64,000 nt of DNA from JBBQVK01 sp038211735. Its GTDB lineage: Bacteria; Patescibacteriota; Gracilibacteria; Absconditabacterales; Absconditicoccaceae. The translations under genes and the position numbers were made by a program. A model generated the notes under the pieces. That model had not been told where the DNA came from, searched no databases, and saw only the letters and a program-made list of their open reading frames with translations. Below are positions 1-10,599 of this stretch, one piece after another (the first letter of the stretch is position 1; each line of letters starts with the position of its first letter). Where the stretch lies: assembly GCA_038211735.1 (NCBI GenBank), contig JBBQVK010000001.1:62001-126000 (forward strand), given 5' to 3'.

Positions 1-555
1 GAAGGAAGTAGGCTCAACTACTTGTTTATAGCTACTCAAACATGTGAGGTTACTTTAGATTTCCAGACTATGTCCTCTGGAGCAAAGGCGACGATCTGCG
101 GACTATGCCTAGCGACGACATGAAGCGAGATCACGATAAAAGTAAATGCTTATTTACGTCATGATAGTTCTGAAGCGAATATTCACCTCGTGTCGTTTAT
201 AGGAGAATGAGGGAAATGCGTCTTGGATGGAGGAGTGATCTTGGAGAAAAATATTACACAAGGAATAGGTCATCTCTTAGAAGAAAATATTCTGCTGGGG
301 AAAGACCTACAGATAAAAACCTTGCCAATGCTCGATGTTCGTTCGAGCGATGTTCAGGCGACGCATGGCGCAACCATCCAACGTCTCGATTCTGAAAAAC
401 TCTTCTATCTAACCTCAAAGTGAATTCCCTTATCTGAAAGCAAGAAATTGATGATTTGAAGCTATTTTGACAGGCTCTTCGAGATATTTACGCAGAATGC
501 AGAAGCAACAGAAATTAAAGAGAAATATCTTATGCATTTATTGAAAACCCTCTAA
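1..555 (+). CDS. SufB/SufD family Fe-S cluster assembly protein, C-terminal part
   Basis: The gene runs in from outside the window; 184 residues remain. The visible part is the end of the SufBD beta-helix, with the family signature ATHGATIQRLDSEKLFYL followed by the C-terminal helical tail. SufB and SufD form the scaffold of the SUF iron-sulfur assembly complex with the ATPase SufC in the cytoplasm. Four in-frame UGA codons are read as Gly, one directly after the LTSK that precedes GIP, where the family has 'SRGI'. SufB and SufD cannot be separated from the C-terminus alone; the short form resembles SufD slightly more. The next gene starts 18 bases downstream. Confidence 0.85.
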
Positions 556-573
556 CTTTTATTTAACGTAGAA

Positions 574-1566
574 ATGGAAGAGCTTCTTTATCAAGGCAGC
601 TGAGAAAGAATTGATAGTCGACTTACGACACAATTTTCCTATAGCAGAAATTTCTTTCAACATATTATCAGCTCATGACGCTTACAAGTAAAATCTTCAC
701 AACGCGACTGGTTTGTCCCCAAAAAATCTTACTCGTTACAGCAGTGAGATCTCGTTCGTGTTGAAAACTTAGAAAGATTTCTGGATGGATGAATACTAGA
801 CGAGTGTCCAAGCCTGGAAATTAGCACTGATAGACAACTTACCACTCAAGGCGATGTATACAAATCGCTACACCCTGCATTTTTAATAATTCTCCAAGAA
901 ACAATAGACTATTTAGTTATTTACAAGCCAAAAGGAGTCTTATCTCATCCGAGCAGTATCCGAGATGTGAATCAGCCAAGTGTGGTAGGTGGGCTCTACC
1001 ATTACTTCCAACAAGCAGGCCTTCCGTCGATGGGGTCATTTATTAGGGCTGGATTAATACATAGACTTGATAAAGACACTGATGGATTGATGATAATTGC
1101 AAAAAGCGAAACATGATTAACTCATTTCAAACGTCTTTTCCAACAAAAATCTGCAAGTGAAACTATTGCAGAAAAAGAAGCGGTCCTATTAAAAAAATTC
1201 TATCGCGCAACGTGCAGACTTACGCTTCTTGGAGAGTCATTCTGGGAAACGATAGTAAAAAACCTTCCGCGATATATTGATGAATTAGTCGTCGCCAAAC
1301 TACCTCATGCCAAAGAGCCAAAGAGATGAATTACTAAAATCCTAGCGATTGAAAGTTCTTTGCAAAATGATGCATGTGTCGAAGTTGACGTAGAAATTCT
1401 CACCTGAAGAACGCATCAGATCAGATATCACCTAAGCAATCATGGATTACCCATCGTAGGTGACTATTTATATGGAGTAGGTGATGAGGAAGAGTCTATG
1501 CAACTAACTGCATGGAAGCTAGTTTTCGAAGATCTAGAGTGAATCATGCAAACTATTGAAATATAG
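574..1566 (+). CDS. RluA-family 23S rRNA/tRNA pseudouridine synthase with S4 domain
   Basis: The 330-residue protein has an N-terminal S4 RNA-binding domain (about residues 5-75, 'RIDSRL') and a pseudouridine synthase domain. The catalytic-aspartate motif is HRLDKDTDG near residue 170, and the later RTHQIRYHL motif is typical of RluA/RluD enzymes. These isomerise uridine to pseudouridine in rRNA or tRNA. Eight in-frame UGA codons occur, several at family glycines (SETG-L, LTG-RTHQIR). It follows the SufB/D gene by 18 bases and is probably co-transcribed with it. The target base cannot be assigned. Confidence 0.9.
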
Positions 1567-1655
1567 TCTTTTTTATACGCATGGAAAGAATAACCATTCT
1601 AAAACATAGAAAACAACTTTTCATCTACACAAAGAGCTCTTAAGCAATTTCTCAC

Positions 1656-2123
1656 TTATCTTTTCGCTCTAAAATTTCTCACCTCTTTATCCATCATTTT
1701 TTTCGTATCTTTTTCTTTGAGTGCTTGCTTCTTTTCTATTTTCTTTTTGCGTTTTGCTACAGCTATAGTTAATTTAAATTTATGGTTTTTTGCTTCTCGA
1801 AGAAGCGTAGGGATTATTACAAGAGAGCTCTTTTGGGTTTTTGATCGTAACTTTGCCAGTTGTTGTTTTGTCAAAAGTAATTTTCTTCTTGCTTTCGGTT
1901 GATAGTTTGGAAGGGTAGCTGGAGATGCTTTTTTGTACAATGGGATGTCCATATTTACTATTCGTGCTTCTGAACCACTAATTGTAACGATAGAGTCCTG
2001 TAGTGAGCAGCCTTGCGTCCTTATTGACTTTACTTCATGTCACTGTAAAACTATGCCAGCGTCGAGTGTGTCGACAACCTCATAGTCAAAGGTGGCTCTT
2101 CTATTCTTAGTTACTACTTTCAT
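1656..2123 (-). CDS. smpB: SsrA (tmRNA)-binding protein SmpB
   Basis: At 155 residues this is the usual SmpB length. SmpB binds tmRNA and brings it to ribosomes stalled without a stop codon. It begins MKVVTKNRRATFDYEV, carries the GHEVKSIR motif in which the conserved glycine is the UGA codon, and ends in a basic tail (KRKKKIEKKQ... VRNFRAKR). Without UGA as Gly the OB-fold core would be lost. It converges on the RluA gene. No tmRNA gene was recognised in the window. Confidence 0.95.
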
Positions 2124-2197
2124 CGTTTTACTATCATATTGAAATCTAGACAATAAAACATATATATATCGGACTTTATTTTTAAAGAGATTATACT

Positions 2198-2689
2198 ATG
2201 AAATTGTCATTAATTGCAGGGGTGGTCATGGCAAGCGTTCTCCTAGTAGGATGTAACAAAGCGCCGACACCAAATGCAGGAACTGTTGATAATACTGAAG
2301 CAGGAGCAAATGCTGTACTCGCACAATGCCTCACTGATAATGGACTAAAAATGTATGGGACAGAGTGGTGTAGTCATTGTAAAGAACAAAAATCTCGTTT
2401 TGGTGCAGATTTCGCAAAAGTCACCTACATCGACTGTGATGCACAAAAACAAGTTTGTATGGATAACGGTATTCAAGGATACCCAACACGAAAAGATAAA
2501 GCAGGAAATTTCTTCCCAGGTGTACAGTCACTTGAGAAGCTAGCAGAAATCGGAGGATGCCAAGCAGGATCTCCAGCACCAGTCCCAGCTGCGCAGGAAG
2601 AAGCACCTAAAGAAGAAATACCAGAGGCATGAAACCCAGCAGACGACCTCGCAGGCGAGGAAGTTGGTACTCCTGGTGAAGTAGAATAA
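2198..2689 (+). CDS. thioredoxin-like lipoprotein
   Basis: A 163-residue exported protein. The signal peptide ends in the lipobox LLVGC, so the cysteine at about residue 19 should be lipidated and the protein held on the outer face of the membrane. A thioredoxin-like fold follows with the redox pair in EWCSHCKEQ, then an Asp-Cys and the cis-Pro-like GYPT. The C-terminus is a low-complexity Pro/Glu tail containing one UGA. The cysteines suggest extracytoplasmic disulfide exchange; the partner is unknown. Two hairpins follow the gene. Confidence 0.85.
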
Positions 2690-2713
2690 GTATCTAATAA
2701 AATTCACATAAGG

Positions 2714-2744
2714 AAAAACCTCCCGGATGCCGAGAGGTTTTTTT
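2714..2744 (+). terminator. rho-independent terminator of the lipoprotein gene
   Basis: AAAACCTC and GAGGTTTT flank an 11-base loop and are followed by a T run, 25 bases after the stop codon. Confidence 0.8.
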
Positions 2745-2752
2745 GTATTTTG

Positions 2753-2778
2753 AAAAGGCCTCCGGGACGGAGGCCTTT
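2753..2778. terminator. perfect hairpin, probably a bidirectional terminator
   Basis: AAAGGCCTCCG and CGGAGGCCTTT form an 11-bp perfect stem around GGA. It lies between the converging lipoprotein and glutamine synthetase genes and could stop transcription from both sides. Confidence 0.75.
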
Positions 2779-2872
2779 CATGTGAATTAATCTCCATCTG
2801 TTTTGTCATAATTTCTTTGACTGCTCAATCAGTAGACTTGCCCACAACTTTTCTACTTTTAAAAGTGATTTT

Positions 2873-4084
2873 TTATAATGACCAATCAGAATTAGTTGTT
2901 GATTTACGACTCTTTTTCGGCTGACCCTTCTTTGAAAATGCAATCTCAACAGTTTCTATAATAACTGCAACTATCTGATACGGGTCTGCATTCGAAGCTG
3001 GTCTCCGATCTTCCAAATACGCATTTTTATAGTTGTTCACTATATTCGCAATTGGAATTCTGATAGATGCTCCACGATCCGATATTCCGTATGAGAAGCT
3101 ATGAATAGATTGTGTTTCGTGCTTCCCTGTAAGTCTCTGATCATTATCAGATCCATACGCCCGAATATGTTTTTCGATTCGAACTTTTGGTCTAAATGCC
3201 TCGCAGATTTGATCCAGAAGTTGTTTGCTCCCATTCTCTCGCATAGTTTTATTTGAGAAATTCGCATGCATACCACTTCCATTCCAGTTCGGTCCCATCG
3301 CTTTGGGGTGTAGTTCAACAATAATCCCAAATCGCTCAGCTGTTGTTTCCAGCAAATACCGAGCTATAATAAGATCATCAGCAGCGACCTTCGCTCCATG
3401 TCCCTTGATTTGACACTCACATTGAGCAGGAGCAACCTCATGATTGATGCCTTCATGCTCAATACCACAGGCCAGACATGCTATCGCATGTTCATCCGCA
3501 ATAGCTCGTGCATGTGGGTGAATGTTCTTTGCTCCAACACCGCAATAGTAACTAAATTGAGGAGGACCACCGAAAGTCTGGCTTGCCTTTTGGTACATCT
3601 CACTCAGAATTGGTTGAGCATCCCTGTTAAACAAAAAGTACTCCTGCTCAAATGCAAAGATGTACTCTTGCGTATCGTCTTCCTTCACTTGAGATCTGGT
3701 ATTAGTTTTGTGAGGAGTGCCGTCTGCATTCAATACTTCACACAGAACAAGGTATGAATTAATTTTCCTTGTCTGTGTACGGTAGTGGTCATAATAGACC
3801 CGAACTGGTTGCAAAATACAGTCTGACTTATCACCAGTTGCTTGTCCGGTACTACTACCATCAAACGACCAATTACGAATAAATCCTTTGACCATATCCG
3901 CTTGTATGTTCTCCCCTAAATTGGGGAGTTGCCGGTACTCATCATCTGGCAAAACCAAATTTCGGGTTTTACTCCGGATTCCCGGTTCAAGAGCTCCAAA
4001 CCATGGACCCTTTTTGCTTACTGTCTTTCCATCAAGCCATATATACTCGACGAAGACACAATTTTTCCCAGTTGTTAATCTCAT
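2873..4084 (-). CDS. type II (eukaryote-like) glutamine synthetase
   Basis: A 403-residue GSII enzyme that joins ammonia to glutamate with ATP. Recognisable motifs are YIWLDG, SFDGSSTGQA, the metal-binding EQEYFLF, NWNGSGMHANFS and RLTGKHET. The C-terminus carries a basic KKGQPKKSRKS tail. The gene is unlike its neighbours in codon use. It has no UGA at all among about 30 glycine codons. It also uses CGG (3974-3976) and CGA (3962-3964) in the segment IRSKTR, where the family has arginine, although elsewhere in the window these codons mark tryptophan. I infer recent transfer from a standard-code donor. Whether it is translated correctly here is open. Confidence 0.93.
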   Translation of the reverse strand: MRLTTGKNCVFVEYIWLDGKTVSKKGPWFGALEPGIRSKTRNLVLPDDEYRQLPNLGENIQADMVKGFIRNWSFDGSSTGQATGDKSDCILQPVRVYYDHYRTQTRKINSYLVLCEVLNADGTPHKTNTRSQVKEDDTQEYIFAFEQEYFLFNRDAQPILSEMYQKASQTFGGPPQFSYYCGVGAKNIHPHARAIADEHAIACLACGIEHEGINHEVAPAQCECQIKGHGAKVAADDLIIARYLLETTAERFGIIVELHPKAMGPNWNGSGMHANFSNKTMRENGSKQLLDQICEAFRPKVRIEKHIRAYGSDNDQRLTGKHETQSIHSFSYGISDRGASIRIPIANIVNNYKNAYLEDRRPASNADPYQIVAVIIETVEIAFSKKGQPKKSRKSTTNSDWSL

Positions 4085-4258
4085 AAATTTATTTTTTATT
4101 TCCGTGGTTTAATCGCCCTTTTTGAAATCATTATTTCGTACTATTAAAGAGCTCTGTCAAGGTATGTGATATGAATGTAGAAATTTATGTCAAGTTGAAG
4201 TTGACATGGTATGGTGAAAGGATATAAGCAAGTGATTTATCAGTAAATCGTGTTGTTC

Positions 4259-5938
4259 ATGAAATCTCAAGAATCCTACGGAAAATATGATGCATATCTC
4301 AAATTTCATTGAGCTATTGATAATGATGTGACTTGAAGCATGCATCGTTATACAACTTTTATAGACCAGATACCATTTCGTGTTGGTTTGGATGCTTGAG
4401 TCCATCAAGGGCGGGGAGTGAATCAAGAAGATAAGAAAGTTAGTGGAGTTACGTCAATTCCAGATATAATTTTAATGTCACATAGTCATTTAGATCACTG
4501 TTGAAATTTACCTTTACTAAGTAAGGAAGGATTTATTGGAAAGGTTTTAGGTACTGAAGAAACATTGAAATGAATAAATACTACGTTGATTGACAGCCTT
4601 GTAGTTATGCAAAGAAATGCCGAAAACGAATTTGGAAAAAACAAAAGTGATCTTAAGAAGAAACTTAGAGAGTATTGGAAATTTACAAAACAATTCGGTC
4701 CGGCTATACAGTCCAAAAAATACTTATATGAACCAACTATTTCTGAAAATATGCATCATGTACTTTCCAAAGGTCACCATAGAAACCATAATATAAAAGA
4801 AGATGATTTCGACGATTTTATTGATTATCACTTAGTCTATCTTAAATATATCTATGAGTTGAAATGATATAAAATCTCTTGTCCTGCTGATATAGATAAT
4901 TTAGAAATTGAGAATAATTATTTGCCCTATGATTCAACTGATATTGCAAATATCGTTTCTCATTTTTCTCCAATACCACAAAATAAAGAAATAGTACTCA
5001 AGAAAGGTCGTGATAATTGCGTATCAACTATATTTGTTAATGCATGACATATAGTTGGGTCATCACAAATAATGATTAAAGATCAAATACATGGAAATAT
5101 CTGGTTTACAGGAGATCGATGAAGATTAAAAGAAACTCTCTATCTCCCTGCACCCATTTTGCCTGGGAATACATACTGAAAAATAGATACACTTATTACT
5201 GAATCAACCTATGGTGACAAACTCCACCCACCAAGAGGTCCTGAACAAAAAGAATTAATGGAACTAATTGTTAACACCAAGTGAAATGTCTTGGTTGCAG
5301 CATTTTCAAATAATAGACACCAAGATTTCCAACAGTTCTTTGCAGACATACGAGACAGTAAGGAATATGGGAAGTTCGCGGACACAATCGTATTGGATGG
5401 ATTTACATCCAAAAAGTTTACTGAACTTTTTCAGAAACATTCTTCGCACACGTATAACAATCTAGATCACCGAGCCCTGAAACGAGCAGAAGGTAAATGA
5501 ACTGAAAAAGTCGATAGATATTTGAAAAATGGTGAAAAAAATATTGTTATCGTATCAAGTGGAATGATGAATGGAGGAGCAATAGAAACTTATATGCACA
5601 GCGTATTATCTGATCCAGAATGATTATTAGTAATTACTTGATACCAAGCAGCTGGTTCCCGCTGACAGCAAATATTAAGTACATGAAAATACAAATTAAA
5701 CGGGATTACTCACGATGTAAAATCCAATGTATACCAATGTAAGACTTTTTCTTCTCATGCGGATCGTGATGAGTTAATTACGCTTATAGGATCTGTAAAA
5801 GCTAAACTTACACATATAGTACATGGGGAAATGTCTAGTAAGAAACACTTAGAATGAATAATTCTTAAAGAATGACTAACACAACAGGTATGTATACCAG
5901 AAGTTAAATGAGATAAACATCCAATTGCTTATAGGTAA
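4259..5938 (+). CDS. metallo-beta-lactamase / beta-CASP RNA-processing nuclease-like protein
   Basis: The 559-residue protein starts with the MBL fold (VTGSMH; SHSHLDHCG is the HxHxDH zinc motif near residue 80). A beta-CASP domain follows with VSSGMMNGG and the C-terminal SSHADRDEL motif of the COG1236/CPSF-like family. Members cut or trim RNA using two zinc ions. Eighteen in-frame UGA codons are needed to read the protein; the glycine after HLDHC is one. The start at ATG 4259 follows an in-frame TAA at 4244. It is divergent from glnII and precedes lysS. An insertion after residue 110 makes it longer than typical members. Confidence 0.85.
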
Positions 5939-5981
5939 AACCATTGCACCCACTCCTTAAATCAGTATAGAAGAGGTAAAT

Positions 5982-8588
5982 ATGGACCTTGTTTATTTTT
6001 CGTTTTCCAAAATGAGTGAACAGCTTAACGAACATCAGGTGAGAATACAGAAACTCCATGCTCTCAGAGAAGCAGGGATAAATACATATGTAACAAGGTT
6101 TGAAAGAACACACAATACGGTGGAACTTCACGAACTCGCAAAAAATCAGACATTGCCTACAGGGGAAGAACTTATGAAGACTGGAGCAAAAAATATCTAT
6201 AGTGCGGCAGGGAGACTTATGATGTATCGTACTCATGGGAAATTAAGTTTTGCAACCTTACAAGATGGTGCTGGCCAGATACAAGTCGCATGGATTAAAG
6301 ATATGTGCAAATTACAAATTGGAAAGGAGCTTGTAAGTGCTTTGCAAATAGATGGACAAGAGATGACAGCGTATAAGTTCGCTGAAAAATATTTGGACTT
6401 AGGTGATTTCATCTGAGTACAAGGGGAGTTGTTTATGACAAACCATGGAGAGTTAACCATCTTAATCAATGAGTTTCAACTTCTGTCCAAAGCAGTGAGA
6501 CCGCTTGGAGATAAATGGCATGGCGTAGAAAATTTAGAAACAAGGCTCAGAAAGAGATACTTAGATACCACTATGAATCCAGAAGTAAGCCAGATGCTGC
6601 ATCGCAGGAGTAAGTTTTGGCAGTCGATGAGATCGTTCTTACTTGAAGAAGGATTTATGGAAGTAGAAACACCGGTCTTGGAAGTAACCACAGGAGGTGC
6701 AGATGCAAATCCTTTTGTTACGCATCATCAAGCTTTGGATATCGATGTATTTTTGAGAATTAGTTGTGGAGAGCTCTGGCAGAAAAGATTGCTCGTTGGA
6801 GGATTCGAAAAAACGTTCGAAATAGGGAGAATTTTCCGCAATGAAGGTATGAGTCCTGAACACGCACAAGATTATACCCAGATGGAAAATTACCGAGCGT
6901 ATGCAGACTACCGCGATATGATGGACTTAGTAAAACGTATGTACTTGTATATTTTTGATAATGTATATGGAAAAAGAGTGTTTGGAATAAGAGGCTATAC
7001 AGTAGATTTTGACAAACCATGGGAGGAGATAGACTATACTACTATTATCAAAGAAAAAACTGGCATAGATATTCGAAAAGCAACTGACAAAGAGATAACA
7101 AACAAGTTAGAAGAGTTGAAAGTTTCATATGATCCATTTAATCGTATTAGATTAATTGATACGCTATGGAAATATTGCCGCAAGCAACTTTCTGGTCCTG
7201 CGTTCTTAGTAAATGTACCGACCTTTATGAGCCCCTTAGCAAAATCATCTCCTACCAATCCAGAAGTAACCGAAAGATTCCAAGTTATTATTGCAGGTAG
7301 TGAAGTAGGAAATGGATTCTCAGAACTTAACGATCCATTAGATCAAAGAGCAAGATTTACTGAACAACAAGAACTCAGAGACGAAGGCGATGCGGAAGCA
7401 CAGATGGCTGACCGAGAGTATGTGGAAGCGCTTGAACACGGTATGCCGCCTGCAGCAGGATTTGGTGTCTCAGAAAGGATGTTTTCGTTCTTAGAAAATC
7501 TTCCGATCAGGGAAGCGCAGTTCTTCCCATTGATGAAACCAGAGGAGGGTGAAAGCAAAAACGAAGAAGTAAAAAACAAAGAGACAAAGATTGCGGTTGC
7601 ATTACTAAATACTTCACTCAGTTTAGAACCCCGGCAAGAGTTAAATACTATTGCACATCTCAATGCGTCTTTTGCTGCAAGACATGGGAATGAGTTGTTT
7701 ACGCAAGACGAAGTTATAACAGCAGATAATCACAAGATAAAGTTAAATATCAAACACGCGATTATGATCAAACAATGAGGAGCAAATAAGGATCTCATCC
7801 AACTTATGGAGCACGCCAAAGAACAGTGAGTAGATTGTGTAACATTCACCAAAGAGATGATTGAAACCACGAGCGATAAAAAAGTAATCGAATCTACAAA
7901 ATTAAAAAATCACGATCAAGTAGAGTATTTAGGGATATTGTTGTTCTGAGATAAAAAAATTGTTGATGAGCTAACAAAATCTTACTCGTTGTATGGATCT
8001 GAAAAAACAGCCTCTATGGAAGTCACAGAGACGACAGAGTATGGGACTCTCCCAACCCTCGACCAAGCACATGCCCTCGTAGACGAGTATCTGACTGAGA
8101 CTAAACGTCACTGCCTACAGGTAGGAAACGTGATGGAGTCCTTTGCGAAAAGATTAGGAGAAGATACACACTTGCGGTATCTTGCAGGACTGTTACACGA
8201 TATCGATTGGGATCATATTGCGAAAGACGGTGATAAACATCTCAAGGATGAGTTTGAAAAGATTATGGATAAAATACATGCTCCCCAAGCACTGAGAGAC
8301 GATATCAAATCTCATGGAGAACGACTAACGGGAGTGCCAGTAAATTCTACGATCAGAAAATATTTAGCATCTATAGATGAGTTGAGTGGCTTTATCCATG
8401 CATACTCATTGATGAGACCGACTGGACTTGAAGGAATGGATGTTGCAGGGGTGAAGAAGAGAATGAAAGACAAAAAGTTTGCAGCTGGAGTAGATAGAGA
8501 GCACGTCATGAACTGCGAAAAATATCTAGGAATTTCTTTCGATGAGTTTGCTGGGCAGGTTATAGAAGCTATGCAGGCAATTAAATAA
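5982..8588 (+). CDS. lysS: lysyl-tRNA synthetase fused to DUF2000 and HD domains
   Basis: One frame of 868 residues encodes three domains. Residues about 10-500 are class II LysRS: an OB-fold anticodon domain, motif 2 FRNEGMSPEHAQDYTQME, and motif 3 FGVSERMFSFL. Residues about 520-665 match DUF2000, a family with a peptidyl-tRNA-hydrolase-2-like fold (LNTIAHLNASFAARHG ... LGILLFG). Residues about 690-868 are an HD domain (HCLQV ... AGLLHDIDWDH). Four UGA codons link the parts; the first (6414-6416) is the OB-fold glycine in GDFIGVQG. The ATG at 5982 has a good ribosome site (AGAGG); ATG 6012 is an alternative nearer the family start. What the two added domains do is unknown. Confidence 0.9.
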
Positions 8589-8708
8589 TACTTTTGGGAT
8601 TTTGACAAGTGCTACTGTTCTAGATTAGTGTTGACACTATTGCATTTTCATATTGGTTAACTACTGTATCGACAGTACGTAGATATTTTACCCTTTGGCA
8701 TGTATACA

Positions 8709-9704
8709 ATGCGTAAGCAAATTGTATTAGTAGCTTTTTTCTCACTTGCAGTACTTACCCTAAGCGGATGCGCGCTGTTTGATGGTGGAGCTAGTAAACT
8801 TATCAATGAATGAGTAAGCCTACATGAATCAGGACAATATGAGGAAGCATTAACAAAATTTGATGCTGCAGTTGCTGCTGCACCAAAGATGAAGAAAGCT
8901 TGGTATAACAAAGGATTAGCTCACTATCAGTTGGGTGAGTACGATAAGGCCATGGAAAGTTATGACAAAGCTCTTGCACTAGATGATAAATATGTAGATG
9001 CATTAGCGGATAAGGGATTGTTACTTAGTCAGCAAGGAGAGTTCGATGAAGCATTAAAATACTTTGATCAAACCTTAGCATTAAAACCTGATCATCTCTA
9101 CGCGTTAAATAACAAAGGATATACACGATACAAACTTGGTAACTATCAACAAGCCATCGAATATTACGACAAAGCATTAGCATTGAGTGGTACATTCCTA
9201 AAAGCACTCACCAACAAATGAGTAGCAATTGCTGATAGTGGTGATCTCGATGGATCACTTACCTATTTTGACCAAGCGTTAAAAATTGATCCAAACGACT
9301 TCCTCACCATCTATTATAAATGAACAGTTATAAGCGATATTGGTTACAAAAAGCGCGTAAGTAATATGAGTGGAGCAGACGCAGACTCGGAAGAAGCTTT
9401 GACATTATTCGACCAAGCATTAGACATTAATCCTGATTATGTCGATATCTATGTCTACAAGGCAATTACCTATAATGATATGGGGGACTATAAAACTGCT
9501 TTGGAAGAGACAGAGCAAGCACTACTCATCAATCCAATGCATGAAGATGCGTGGTATTATAAAGCACAAAGTTTATCACAACTAGGTAGAATCGAAGAAG
9601 CAAAAGCAGCTTATCGCAAGACTCTTGAAATTAATCCTGCAAATACCTACGCCGCACAAGAGTTAGCTGACCTAGAGTGAACTGCAATTAATCCTGATAT
9701 TTAA
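8709..9704 (+). CDS. TPR-repeat lipoprotein
   Basis: A 331-residue protein with signal peptide and lipobox (LTLSGC, Cys near residue 22), followed by about eight tetratricopeptide repeats with the pattern YDKALALDDKYVDALADKG. TPR arrays bind other proteins; this one would act outside the cytoplasmic membrane as an assembly or scaffold protein. Four UGA codons fall at the repeat glycine (for example NKG-VAIAD). An in-frame ATG at 8700 is an alternative start. The function is not otherwise visible. Confidence 0.85.
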
Positions 9705-9737
9705 TATCCTAATTATATTTGTGAGTATTAATCACGT

Positions 9738-10520
9738 ATGAATACACTCTCGTCTTTCTCTAATTTACAAGAATTTTTTCAAGGCACTTCTACGGGAACT
9801 GTCCCAGCATTTACAGACCATATGTTGGCTAAGATTGATGCGACTATCGCGAATTGACATAGAGCTCTCATACTTTCATTAACCAAAAAATCTTCCGAAG
9901 AGATTACGAATTTTATGTTGTCCAAAGGATACAAGACCTACTACTTACATAGCGAAGTGGAAACTATCGATCGTTGGGAAATCATTAAAAAACTAAAGAC
10001 TGGAGAGATCGATGTGCTCGTGTGAGTAAACTTACTCAGAGAAGGTATCGATCTGCCAGAGGTTGGCTTCATAGCTCTATTAGATGCTGATAAAGAAGGG
10101 TTTCTGAGATCCTCCACGGCCTTAATTCAGAACATTGGTAGAGCGGCTAGAAATCCTGACAGTGAAGTGGTCTTATACGCAGACAATTTCACCGCATCTA
10201 TGATCAAAGCATTGTGGGAGACTTACCGCAGGAGGCATATACAAGAAGCGTATAATTTGGAGCACGGTATTACACCAGAAAAAGCCATTTCAAACGTCAA
10301 AGCATTGGAAGTCGTAAGGAGTGATGATGAACTTGCTAAGCATAAAGAGTTTCAACTTCTCAGATCAGGAAAAGTAAAAAGACTCAAAAGAATGACCAAG
10401 GCAGAAAAAGAACTCATCGCAAAAGACCTTAGAATGCAGCTTGATGCAGCGATCAAAGAACGAAAATTTGAGGACGCTGCAGTCATTAGGGATCAGTTGG
10501 AGGAGTTGGTGGGAGAATAG
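9738..10520 (+). CDS. UvrB C-terminal half (helicase domain 2 + UVR motif) as a free-standing gene
   Basis: The 260 residues match only the second half of UvrB, the damage-verifying subunit of the UvrABC excinuclease. They cover the second RecA-like domain (NLLREGIDLPEV, LLDADKEGFLRS, QNIGRAARNP), the YRRRHIQEAYN linker, and the C-terminal UVR motif (FEDAAVIRDQLEEL) that contacts UvrC. The Walker A domain and beta-hairpin of full UvrB (about 670 residues) are absent. The frame has a TAA at 9729 just before the ATG, and the upstream gene is unrelated, so this is not a frameshift. Two UGA codons are at family glycines. It could be a split gene, an adapted fragment or a remnant. Confidence 0.85.
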
Positions 10521-10599
10521 CTAGTATTAGAAATCAGTTGGAAGAGTTAGTGGGAGAATAGCTAGTATCAGAGATCAATTGGAGGAGTTAGTGGGCTAA
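10485..10599. repeat. 41-bp tandem repeat, 2.8 copies
   Basis: The last codons of the uvrB-like gene, including its TAG stop and CTAGT, are repeated at 10485-10525, 10526-10566 and 10567-10599 with a few substitutions. The third copy also contains the stop codon of the converging glycosyltransferase gene. Confidence 0.9.

Noticed and set aside
5982..8588. Chains of short broken frames as pseudogenes or frameshifts
   Set aside because: The pieces are in the same frame and separated only by UGA; TAA/TAG are never found inside the conserved domains. This holds for dozens of genes.
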